NCBI GenBank assembly: GCA_004335835.1
Contig: RWJK01000770.1
Location: 1-21,696 of the forward strand
Length of the DNA stretch: 21,696 nt
Origin: Scenedesmus sp. ARA3
Taxonomy: Eukaryota; Chlorophyta; Chlorophyceae; Sphaeropleales; Scenedesmaceae
Direction of reading: 5' to 3'
A model generated the notes under the pieces. It worked only from the letters and a program-made list of their open reading frames with translations, did no database searches and was not told where the DNA came from. The translations under genes were made by a program, and so were the position numbers. Of this stretch, positions 8,541-17,672 are shown piece by piece (position 1 is the first letter of the stretch; every line of letters begins with the position of its first letter).

Positions 8541-11500
8541 ATGAGGCGTCCAAAAGGCAGGCAGCCTGCAGCAGCTCGTCATCCACAGAGTGCCGTTGGA
8601 GTAGCTGGAGCACAGGGAACAGGGGTGAGCACAGCAACCCAGGAAACAGCTCAATGGGTATGCAGGTGTTGCGTTTGAGCCTCTACATGGCAAGTCAAAC
8701 CTGTGCTAGCAGTGGGACGCTGCGGCTGCCAGCGCTGCTGCAGCACACCATGACACAGCACCACAATCCCTGCCTGTTGCTTGCAGGACAAGAAGCAGGC
8801 AGCAGTGGAGCGCAACTCAGGCACATTCAGGTGGGCATGCTTGCTGGTCACCACGTCCGCTGCAGCGGTGGCTGCCGTTGCTCATGCAGCATTGCTGACA
8901 CACCAGTTTGCCACGTCATCTGGAGCAGGTTCAGTGGATCCTTGCATGTCCACCCTCTAACCTATATCCTGCATAATCTCCTGCAGGTTCTGGCACGACG
9001 AGCGCCGCTTCAAGGGTGGCGCAGACAAGTGCCTGGTGCAGCAGGCGCTGTTTGCAGCCGGTGAGCTGCTGCTGCCAGCCTCAGGGCAGCTCATCTTCTC
9101 GCAGCATGCAGCAGCAATATTAAGTTGCCAAGAACTCAAGCAGCCAGCACACCAGCTTGTAATTCACTTACTGCGAATGTTTTTAGTGGCGAACACATGC
9201 TGGCTGGCTGTGCACAGCTGCGAGTGGGGTATGCTGTTGTGTTTGACCACGCAGCAGCTGTGCCCACAACAGCCGCTCAGCAGTTCCAGTCCAACGCTGC
9301 CAGTTTGTCAGCTGCAATGCCACCCACAGGACGTCAGGCAGGAACACTTTTTTCTAGTGTTTGCTCTATAAACCCACGCCTCTGCGCCATTGAGCAACTG
9401 GCTCTTATCTCTCACCTCACCACCGCACGATTGTGCTACTCAATCACTTATGTGCAGGCGGCGTGCGCACTGGGGGCTACCCCAAAGCAGCACCCATCTC
9501 TGGTCCCCTGGGCTGCCAGCGCTTGTCTGACTGGGACATGCTGTGGAGCCCTGCTCGCTCCGCGCTGCGTGCCGTGCCGTTTCTGAAGCCCGGGCAGCTC
9601 GTGTCTGCAGTGCCAGGCATGTACAGCCTCACCAAGAAGGTGCGTGTGGTGTGCTTATTGTGCTTTATGTGCTTGGCGGTTCGGCAGCAGTTGCTTTGGT
9701 GGCTCAGTGCTGAGTGGCGATGAGCAGTGATGTTGCCTGCGTGGCAGGATTGATGTGGTGAGTCGACCACGGAGCTGCTGCAACATGGCTTGGCAGCAGC
9801 TCTGTGGTCGACTCACCACATCTAAGTGCCTGTAGCTGGTTCCATCAGCTGCCATGACTGACAGTTCCTCTGCCTGGTTTGCCATCTTCTGATCTGATCC
9901 TTGCTGCCTCTCTGTGCTGCAGCGCCGCTTGAGCAGCACGCTGAGCGCTGCGTACGGCGACCAGCCATCCTCTGCCATATCCTGACCAGACCATGGCCGC
10001 CTCTCTGTGCTGCCTTGCAGCGCCGGCTGAGCAGCACGCTCAGTGCTGCATATGGCGAGCACGCGTGGCAGCTGGTGCCGCAGTCCTACTCGCTGCCTGC
10101 TGAGCTGCAGCAGTGGCGGGCCTGGCTGGATGAGCAGGCTGCTGCTGGGTCTGACCCAGGCCCCTGGATGCTCAAGACAGCGCAGCACCTGGGCAAAGGG
10201 CTGGTGCTGCTGCCGGGGGAGGCGGCTTACACAGCAGCGCAGCAGCCGAGGTGCGGTGCTTTGATGTGGTGTGCAAGGTCTGGCAGTACACATACATCAC
10301 ACACTTAGAGAAGCTTTGAGACCACGCCGTTCAGCAGCTGAAATTTTCTTTGGCTCTTCATTGTGCCGCACACAGGCCCCACCAGCAGGTTATCTGCGGC
10401 TGGCTTGACAGCAGCCGCACTCAACAGCTGTTGTGTCACTGCATGCTTGCTGTGCTGGCTGATGCTATGCGACTACCCCTCGCTGCACCATGCATGCATC
10501 CTCACGCCGCGCAGGCTGCGTGCTTGCTTTGCTCCCCTGCTGATGCCACCACTCCTCGCTACACCGTTCATCTATAAAACACGCCCCGCAGGCTGCCGAG
10601 TGCGAAGCCATTTGTGCTGGCTCAGCGCTATGTGGCCAACCCGCTGCTGATCAACGGCGCCAAGTTTGGCATCCGGCTGTGGCTGCTGGTGACAGGCGTG
10701 GACCCTTTCACCACCCACCTGCACAGGGAGGGGCTGGTGCTCTTCAGCACAGACAGGTGCGGCTGCTGCTGCTGCTTCTGCTGCTGTTTTCGGTGGTTGT
10801 GAAAGCTGCCAGGGATCACGGCAGCAAGGGGTGTATGTTGTCGACTTTTCAAGGCAGTGGGATGCATCTGAGCTGCAGCACACTGTTGAGTTGAGTCTGC
10901 AGCACTCTGCTGAACTGTGTCTGCAGCACTCTGCTGAGTTGCGTCTGCAGCACTCTGCTGCTGAACTGTGTCTGCAGCACTCTGTTGAGTTGCGTCTGCA
11001 GCACTCTGCTGAACTGTGTCTGCAGCACTCTGCTGAGTTGCGTCTGCAGCACTCTGCTGCTGAACTGTGTCTGCAGCACTCTGTTGAGTTGCGTCTGCAG
11101 CACTCTGCTGAACTGTGTCTGCAGCACTCTGTTGAGTTGAGTCTGCCGAGACAAGTCATGTGTGCATGGGAATAGCAGATGATCAACTGCTGCTCGCTGC
11201 ACTGCTGCTGCCGTTGCTGCTGCAGCTATGACATGGACAGCCTGAGTGATGACGAGGGCGCAGCAGCGCGCGGCCACATCACCAACTACGCGCAGAATGT
11301 GAACGGCACTGTGTGGAACCTGGACATGCTGAAGCAGCACCTTGGTGAGCGCCTTGCAGCCTCTGCAGCCTCCCAGAATTCTGTATTTCTCTGCAGCCCA
11401 CCTCAACAACAGCAGCATGTCTCAGAACAAGCACGAAGTTACTGCGCTACATGTGCAGCATCGCCAGCAGCGGCAGCAATTTTGCGGTTGCACTGTACGG

Positions 11501-13084
11501 CCTTCCGTGTGCACGGCAGCTGTGTGTGGGTCCATGTGCAGTTTGTGCATGCACCAGCTACCCACTTATCCTGCCAGCGCATCAGCTGCAGCTGGTCAAG
11601 CCTCTGCATCCACCTAGTGGCAGCACACGCAATACACCTGCCAGCTGAGACGCCACACTGACTGCTGCGTTGCCTTGTGTTGTGGTGCTGCAGGTGCCGG
11701 GCCGTACAAGCAGCTGTGGAGCCAGCTCGTGTCGAGTGCTGCACATGTGGCCTGTGCCGCGCTGGGAGATGTGCGCACAGAGCACCGCAAGTCAGCGGTG
11801 CCTCCCAACGCAACGTTTGAGGTGCGCCGCTGCTTGGGAGAGTCCAAAGCTTTGCCAGTGGGTCCTAAGCTTTGCCAGTGGGCACAAATGTAGCAGTTCT
11901 GCTCCTCCGTTCGTTACCCAGCCTTGTGCACGTAAAAAGGTACATTGAAAAAAGCACACACAGGCACTGCATTCAAAATACAACTCTTCCCTCAGTGAAG
12001 CACTCAATCGACAAGTGTATACGGCGGCCATCCATGCCGCTCGCACTTGGTGATGCATCGTGCATCACTGCTGCAGTATTGCAGCTGTCCTGGCTGTGTA
12101 GTTGATGCATAGCCGCTTTAACACCAAAAACAACAACATCTTTATTGAGTCAAACATGCCTGCTGCTGCAGCTGCTGGGCCTGGACTACCTGGTGGATGG
12201 CGCGATGCACCCTTGGCTGCTGGAGGTGAACGGCACGCCCTCACTGGCGGTGGAGCACGGCGACGCACCCGTGGAGCAGCTCATACACAGCACCAAGGTG
12301 TGTGGTCGTGGCTTTGTTTTGTTTGTTTTGCTTTGGGTAAACGAGCCATAGTATCAGATGCGTGAGTGGACTGCACACTGCGAATGGCACTTAGTGACAT
12401 TGAATGTCAAACTGCGTCAACCTGCATGCACAGATCACGCTCAAATTGTTGCTGTGCCGCTGCCGCTTCACGACGCGTTGCGCGCTGCAGAACGCCATGG
12501 TGAAAGATATGGTCGGCATCCTCAACTGCCAGCAGCGCTTCCTGGCGCGCTACGGGCAGCAGCAGCCAGGGCAGAAGCTGCCGCCGCAGACCGCGCGGCG
12601 GCTGCAGACAAGCCTCGGGAAAGACGATGAGGCGCTGCAACGCAAGCGGGTTGAAGCAGAGCTGAAGCATAGAGGCGGCTTCCTGCCGCTTATGGCTCAC
12701 TACCCAGTGGCCAAGTATGGGGCGGCTAGCAGCAGCAGCAGCAGTAGCAGTAGTTTGACGGCGGCTGGGATGCAGCAGAGCGGGCCAGTAGCTGCAGCTG
12801 CTGATGATGCGGTGCAGCAGCCGGGAGCTGCAGAGGGAGAGGCGGCGGCAGCAGCAGTAGCGGCGAACGGCAGCTGCGGTAGCAGCAGTGGCGGTGTGCC
12901 GTTCAGCGAACGTGACAAGCGCACGTGCCTATTTGTGCAGCAGTACCTGCAGCAGCACCGCAAGCTGGCCGCAGCGAAGCGACAAAAGCAGCAGCGGCAG
13001 CAGGCAGGCGGTGCTGAACAAGCGGGGGACCAGGATAGCCAGGCGCAGCAGCAGGGCAGGGACGCCATGCCAATGGAACTGTGA
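8541..13084 (+). CDS. TTLL: Tubulin-tyrosine-ligase-like (TTLL) protein, 10 exons
   Basis: This is an ATP-grasp ligase of the TTL/TTLL family, whose members add Tyr, Glu or Gly to tubulin, often in cilia. Exons are 8541-8657, 8787-8830, 8987-9060, 9458-9639, 10021-10250, 10592-10756, 11226-11344, 11694-11821, 12172-12297 and 12491-13084. Every phase matches, giving 592 residues. Family signatures in order are: LSDWDMLWS (~100-108), PGMYSLTKK (131-139), WMLK (188-191) with GKGL in place of the usual RGxGI loop, FVLAQRYVANPLLI (~223-235), KFGIRLWLLVTG, HITNYAQNVNGTVWNL, and LVDGAMHPWLLEVNGTPSLA, where E371 and N373 are the expected Mg-ATP ligands. The tail from about 396 has poly-Ser and Gln/Ala-rich stretches and ends in a basic KRQKQQRQQ segment. 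Which amino acid is added cannot be told from sequence. Intron 4 contains a duplicate of the start of exon 5, described separately. Confidence 0.93.
9752..9822. repeat. Near-perfect inverted repeat (29-bp arms, 13-nt loop)
   Basis: The arms at 9752-9780 and 9794-9822 are reverse complements, with one difference that becomes a G-U pair in RNA. The loop is 9781-9793. Each arm contains GTGAGTCGACCAC. The element lies in TTLL intron 4 (9640-10020), about 60 bp before the duplicated exon start. It could be a foldback mobile-element remnant or an RNA hairpin. Confidence 0.92.
9880..10075 (+). repeat. Tandem duplication of TTLL intron 4 end plus exon 5 start
   Basis: Copy 1 (from 9880) and copy 2 (from 9973) share the intron end (TGCCAT...CCTCTCTGTGCTGC...CAG) and the first 12 codons of exon 5, RRLSSTLSAAYG. 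The exon starts are at 9923 and 10021, 98 bp apart. Copy 2 is used in the gene model, because only it continues into AWQLVPQSYSLPAELQQW and the ATP-grasp core. Copy 1 has an intact CAG acceptor in the right phase but reaches a TGA at 9983-9985 after 20 codons. Over the 12 shared codons all six base differences are synonymous. Confidence 0.9.
10873..11142. repeat. Minisatellite: eleven 24/27-bp units in TTLL intron 6
   Basis: Eleven head-to-tail units begin with CTGCAGCACWCTG. Nine are 24 bp and two are 27 bp because of an extra CTG. Ends alternate between AACTGTGT and GTTGCGT or GTTGAGT types. A four-unit, 99-bp block (10897-10995) is repeated exactly in order in the next 99 bp, so there is a higher-order period. 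Unit length is a multiple of three without stops in several frames, so long open frames cross it on both strands. These are not evidence of coding: the flanking TTLL exons join cleanly across the intron 10757-11225. Confidence 0.95.
11843..11882. repeat. 20-bp tandem doublet just inside TTLL intron 8
   Basis: Two adjacent 20-bp units ending in AAGCTTTGCCAGTGGG differ at two bases (TCCA/TCCT context). They lie 22 nt after the exon 8 donor and include no exon sequence. Confidence 0.9.
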
Positions 13085-13612
13085 TCTGTATGTTTGACAC
13101 ACGCGCTGTAGTTGGTTTCCTGTGGACGTCAAACCGGCAGATGGTGCAGCATGCACGGCAACCTGGTTCAGTGCTACCTTATGCTCTTTGATAAACTCGT
13201 TGTTATTCTTGGCACTGCCAAATTGGGAATCGTGCTGTCACAGAGCCATGTCCTGCTGCTGCAGCATGTTCGTGATGATTGTTACTGGCATTGCTGAGTC
13301 ATCATGACCGCCATGTTGGCGGTTTAGGTAGCTGCACAGACACAGGATGGGTGGCAACACAGCCATACGGCCGCATCTTCGCAGTGCTTACCGCAAGCTG
13401 ACGGTGCTTTGGACTTGACTGATGCCTTGCATTTCTTTGGTGATCATAGGACAACCTTTTACTTGGGTGCTGTTCAGTTGACATCTGTCCTGCTGCAGCT
13501 GCTTCCTCTGTCAACTGCCACGTCATGCATGAGGTATCTCGCTGGAAACGTGTAAAGATATTCAAGGACCAAGCATAGTTGAGCCTCGCGCGCCGTGGGC
13601 CAGCAGACCGAT
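13085..13612. other. TTLL 3' UTR and NIPA 5' region
   Basis: The 528 bp separate two genes on the same strand. Most is probably TTLL 3' UTR, given the TGTAA at 13551-13555. That leaves only about 57 bp before the NIPA start codon for its promoter and leader, unless the NIPA promoter overlaps the TTLL UTR. No further gene is seen on either strand. Confidence 0.5.
13551..13555 (+). terminator. Candidate poly(A) signal TGTAA for TTLL
   Basis: A TGTAA in the context CGTGTAAAGATATT lies 467 nt past the TTLL stop codon and just upstream of the next gene, the expected place for the chlorophyte poly(A) signal. Confidence 0.45.
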
Positions 13613-16600
13613 ATGGTACAGCAGGAGACGATTGGCCTGGTGCTGGCCATCAGCAGCTCGGCGTTCATAGGCAGTAGCTTTATAATCAAAAAGCGAGGGC
13701 TTCGGGCAGCTGGAGCAGCAGGCATCCGAGCAGGTGAACGATCCAGCTGTTGATTGCTGCTCCTGCCAAGCAAGTCCATGACCTGCTGCCCTGGCTACCT
13801 GCGGCTAGAAGCAGTAGCTGAACCACACAGCTGCCCATCAAATAATACTAGCTGTTTTATCGGCTTTGGCAGGGGCTGGGGGCTTTGGCTACCTCAGAGA
13901 GCCGATATGGTGGGCGGGGCTACTGTCCATGGTGGTTGGCGAGCTGGCAAACTTTGCTGCGTATGCTTTTGCACCAGCCATCCTGGTCACACCTCTCGGA
14001 GCACTCAGCATCATCATCAGGTGCGGTCACACTGCACCGGCGTGCAATGTCGTGCTGTGCTTGAGCAAACCAAGCTAAAGCGGCAGCGGCTGGAACCGCA
14101 GATGACTACTGCATGCACAGCAGTGTCGCTGCGCACTTGCTTTGCCTGCAGGCACTGCAATGGTCCAGCAGACAGCTGCAGTCAACAGCCGGTGTGAGCA
14201 GCCTGCCGATTGCGCAACATGAGCGCTCACTGAGCGTGCTGAGTCAGCAGGAGAGGCAGACATGCAGCGGCTTGGCCAGGTACAGCCCGTTAGCCTCTTG
14301 CCGCTACTGCTGCTGCCCCTCACGTACCAAGCTATAGCTGCTGTTGCTGCTGCTATCACTGCCTCTGCTGCAGTGCTGTGCTGGCGCACATATTCCTCAA
14401 GGAGCAGCTGAACATGTTTGGCATCCTGGGCTGCATCCTGTGCATCACAGGCTCGATAGCGATCGTGCTGCATGCGCCAGCGGAGAAGCCGATTGAGTCA
14501 GTGCAGCAGGTGTGGAACCTGGCCATGCAGCCAGGTGAGCAGCAGCGCTGCTGAGCCCCGCTTGAATGCCAGCCTGCTGACATGCAGCATGCAGCAGATG
14601 TCAGCTGCGACTGCACACGGGTGCAAGCACTGGCAAGGGGTCCTGCGCGTGCGCAAGCACATACGTAGCAGCAGCAGGTGCAGCAGGCATGCAGCGGTGC
14701 TGGGCACTCAAGGCGGTGCTCTGCGTTGCTGCACATCGTGAGCAGCAGACGCAGCAAGGTACAGCAGGAGGCAGCAGCAGCACTCGCTGGGCTGTAACGC
14801 AGCAGTGCTGGGTGGGCAGACACATGCTTCAACTACATTCAACTTCCAGCAGGTTGACATGACAGGCATCCTGATCATCATCCTAACCAGCAAGTCGAGG
14901 TTTCCTGCAGCAGCTGCCAGCGCGACACACACGCTCTGCTGCCTGCTGCCCGCTGCTTTCCTGCAGGCTTCCTGTTGTACTCAGTTGTAGCAGTGGGGCT
15001 CATCTTGTGGCTCATCTTCTGGGTGGCGCCCGAGCAGGGCCAGAGCAACGTGCTGGTGTACCTGGGCATATGCTCACTGGCGGGATCGTTCACAGTGACC
15101 AGCTGCAAGGTGCGCAGCGTTGTCGACATGAAAATTGCATCAGTTGCGTGCAAGCATGCTATTGAAGCATCCAAGGAATTCCTAGTAAACGCGCTACGGG
15201 TTCATATCCAGCATGCGATTGGGTTGACTCGCTATTATTGTATGCATGCAGTTGCGGCCGCAGGGTGTGCTGACTCTGCTGTTTGTTGGCTCTGCTGCCG
15301 CTGCCGCTGCTGCCACCAGGCGCTGGGTGTGGCACTGAAATTGACATTTCAAGGGGACAACCAAATGGTGTACATACACTTCTACCTCTTCCTTCTGGTG
15401 AGTACTAGATGACAACTGTTCAACAACAGCATATGGTGTAAAGCATGGCAGCTTGGCCCAGCTGCCAGCAAGGCATGCATCATATGGCTTTTGCTTGAAT
15501 GCAGTGCACAGGCGCTGGGGCGTGTAAGGACACGTGCAATGGAGGTGGTACTGCATGCTAGCAACGCTGCTGGGCTTACTGTGTGTACGTGTGCTTGCAT
15601 TTTCCAGCAGCAAGAAGGCCTCCCTGCAACCCCGCCTCCCAACCTGCCCCTCACTGCTTTGCCATGCTGGCTGCGGCTGCTGCTGCTGCTGCCGCTGCTG
15701 CTGGCGCAGATCGTGGTGACGTGCCTGCTGACGCAGATGAACTACCTCAACAAGGCGCTGGACCTGTTCAACACTGCCATCGTGAGCCCCATCTACTACG
15801 TGATGTTCACGCTGCTCACCATCGTGGCCTCAGTGATAATGTTCCAGGTGCGGATCGGTGGAGCAGTTGTGCACCATCTGCACGCAGTGCGGCTGTGAAC
15901 TACATCTTAGTCACAGTGGCCTAGGTGATCATGTTCTAGGTGCGGGCAAGTGGAGCAGCGCTGCACCATCTGCACGCAGTGCGGCTGTAAAGTACATCTT
16001 AGTCACAGTGGCCTCGGTGATCATGTTCCAGGTAATGACAAGTGAAGCAGCGCTGCAGCATCTGCCAGCAACGTTGCTGGCAGATCGTGGGCTTTGCAAC
16101 CATGTTCCAGGTGTGGATGGAGAGGATGTTCAGGGACAGCTGCCAGAAACACGGCTGCTTGCAATTCATGACACATGCGACAGCAGCAGGCCGGAGGGAA
16201 GTCCTGCCGTGGTGATGACGCTGGCAGCTGCTGACATTATCAGTGTGTTGACTGACTTCTCTTCTGCGCTGTTGTTGCGGCACACACCTCACAGGACGAG
16301 CAGACGCGTGTACAGATGGCCACGCAGGCGTGTGGCTTTGTGACCATTGTCAGCGGCACGTTCCTGTTACACACTACCAAGGACTTGGACCTGACACGGG
16401 TGCAGCTGGAAGACATGGTGCGCAGCAGCAGCAATGCGGCAGATGACCTGGCAGCAGGCACTGGCGGCAGTGCTAGCGTAGGGGCCAGATCTGTGCGGGA
16501 GCGGAGAGGTGGCGGGGGTGGCGGGTCGCGCATGGAGATGCAAGGCAGTTCGATAGAGATGGGGAAAGGCAGCCAGGGGATAGAGGTGAAGGTGGAAGCA

Positions 16601-16744
16601 GGGGAGAAAGGGGGTGGTGGAGGCGGTGGGGGTGGGGGTGGTGGGGAGGATGAGGATCGACCGCTGCTGGGGGGTGGGGGTAACGCAGGGGGTGGGGGTG
16701 TGGGGGCGCGCAAGGCGCGTGCCTCTCCCGCCTTTGAGCGGTAG
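13613..16744 (+). CDS. NIPA: NIPA-family magnesium transporter, 7 exons
   Basis: This is a polytopic membrane protein of the NIPA (DUF803) family, implicated in Mg2+ transport at the plasma membrane and endosomes. Exons are 13613-13733, 13873-14020, 14374-14534, 14967-15109, 15320-15397, 15710-15847 and 16295-16744, all phase-consistent, giving 412 residues. Family hallmarks are visible: [17 protein letters not shown] near the N-terminus, [99 protein letters not shown], and [18 protein letters not shown]. About nine membrane segments result. The loop between VASVIMFQ and CGFV reads [12 protein letters not shown], a little shorter than the family's usual DWxxQ-type loop. The tail after about residue 295 is hydrophilic, with poly-Gly runs and a final RPLLGGGG...FER. 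Copies of the exon 6 end lie in intron 6 and are described separately. Confidence 0.95.
15824..16110 (+). repeat. Exon 6 end plus donor of NIPA repeated every 92 bp
   Basis: The last 24 bp of exon 6 (encoding VASVIMFQ) with the following donor and about 68 bp of intron recur. Copy 1 starts at 15824 (real exon end, CAG|GTGCGG), copy 2 at 15916 and copy 3 at 16008, exactly 92 bp apart each time. A diverged fourth relic, ending in ATGTTCCAG|GTGTGG, starts near 16087. Copy 2 carries two in-frame TAGs. Copy 3 differs from copy 1 only at two synonymous third positions within the eight codons and keeps a donor (CAG|GTAATG). Read-through from copy 1 meets a TGA at 15896-15898, so downstream copies cannot simply extend the protein. 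Confidence 0.92.
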
Positions 16745-17672
16745 CTCTGCAGAGCAGCGTTGTGTAACGAGTTCGTGATGGTCAGCACCTCCTTGGGACG
16801 GACGTAAGTGTGCACCTGTGTGCAGCCTAACAGTTGGCGCAGCAATCAGCCTGAGGCATGCTGCCAGTTACATGAGAGCTGCACCATCTGGGAGGCTACA
16901 GACGTGCAGAGCTGCATTGCAGTGCAAAGCTTCGGTGAAGGGGAAAAGCTGTCACAAAGCTAGCAACCAGATCCTTTGAAAACGCACCATAAGTCCCACC
17001 TTGTCATCCGTCAGTGACACCAGTGTCAACTGGATTGCGAGCTGATAGAAACTTCTGAGGAGCCCGGTCAACTAACAATCGGAAACTCGCACAGTTTTCC
17101 AGTACTTAGCTTTGCTGCGGTCGATAGAGGCAGCCCCATGGACGTTCGCACCTGAAGCTAGCCGGAAGTATTGTTTGTAAGATCGATTGAGCCACACCCG
17201 ACCGTGATACTTGTGATAGAATCAAAGCCAACCCTTCATACTCAAACACAAGCGACGTTCTCGTGGATGCTGTGAAGACCAACAGTCTAGAGAAGCTCAG
17301 GTGATTGGGCACGTAGTGAGCATGTTCCCATCCGGTTGATAACTTGCCTGGGCAGAAAGTTTTATTGTTTGCTTCTGTATGTTGTTTTGGTCCGGCATGG
17401 GACCTGCGCACAGTTGTCAGTCTGCTGCTGTTGCTGCTGCTGGTGCTTCTGCTGTTGGTTCAATGCTGTCAGCAGTGCTGTAACACGTGACCTGACACAG
17501 CAGCGCGGATCAAACTTCTTCCAAGCTTAAGTTTGGTTTTACCACTGATAGCTGCAGCCACTGCTGCAGCTGCACCGCCCCTTCCCCACTGACAACTGCG
17601 CTGCGGCTAGCGCTGACAGCACAAACCTGCTGACTCGCCACCTGTGTGCTGCACCCGCAGGGCCTAGCACAC
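16745..17672. other. NIPA 3' UTR and protease 5' region, no gene supported
   Basis: No recognisable gene lies in these 928 bp. A 101-codon minus frame at 17106-17411 has no domain or hydrophobic pattern. TGTAA motifs occur at 16763-16767 (19 nt after the NIPA stop) and 17176-17180; the latter is the more likely functional poly(A) signal. A TGCTG-rich patch lies at about 17422-17457. No clear TATA box precedes the protease start at 17673. Confidence 0.5.
17176..17180 (+). terminator. Candidate poly(A) signal TGTAA for NIPA
   Basis: TGTAA in the context TTGTTTGTAAGATC lies about 430 nt after the stop codon. An earlier copy at 16763-16767 would leave almost no 3' UTR and is less likely. Confidence 0.35.

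Noticed and set aside
9187..9378. Plus-strand open stretch within TTLL intron 3 that looked like a possible exon (GEHMLAGCAQLRVGYAVVFD)
   Set aside because: Exons 9060 and 9458 join directly in phase 1 to give family-like sequence. Inserting this stretch breaks the phase, and it does not resemble TTLL proteins.
9655..10293. 212-codon minus-strand open frame
   Set aside because: It is antisense to TTLL exon 5 and crosses the hairpin and the duplicated exon start. No domain is visible.
10873..11142. CRISPR-like repeat array
   Set aside because: The units are contiguous with no unique spacers, and the context is a eukaryotic intron.
10572..11418. Long minus-strand open frames (189 and 204 codons) across the minisatellite
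   Set aside because: They are open only because the repeat unit is a multiple of three without stops. The TTLL exons on the other strand join cleanly across the interval, and the peptides are simple repeats.
12051..12069. Short inverted repeat GTGATGCA/TGCATCAC
   Set aside because: Eight-bp arms are too short to stand out in DNA this rich in TGCA motifs.
14851..14898. Possible NIPA exon with [14 protein letters not shown] between an AG and a GG
   Set aside because: The hydrophobic peptide is tempting, but exons 14534 and 14967 join in phase 1 to match the family without an insertion.
16240..16845. 201-codon minus-strand open frame with poly-Pro
   Set aside because: It is the complement of the poly-Gly tail of NIPA, a composition artefact.
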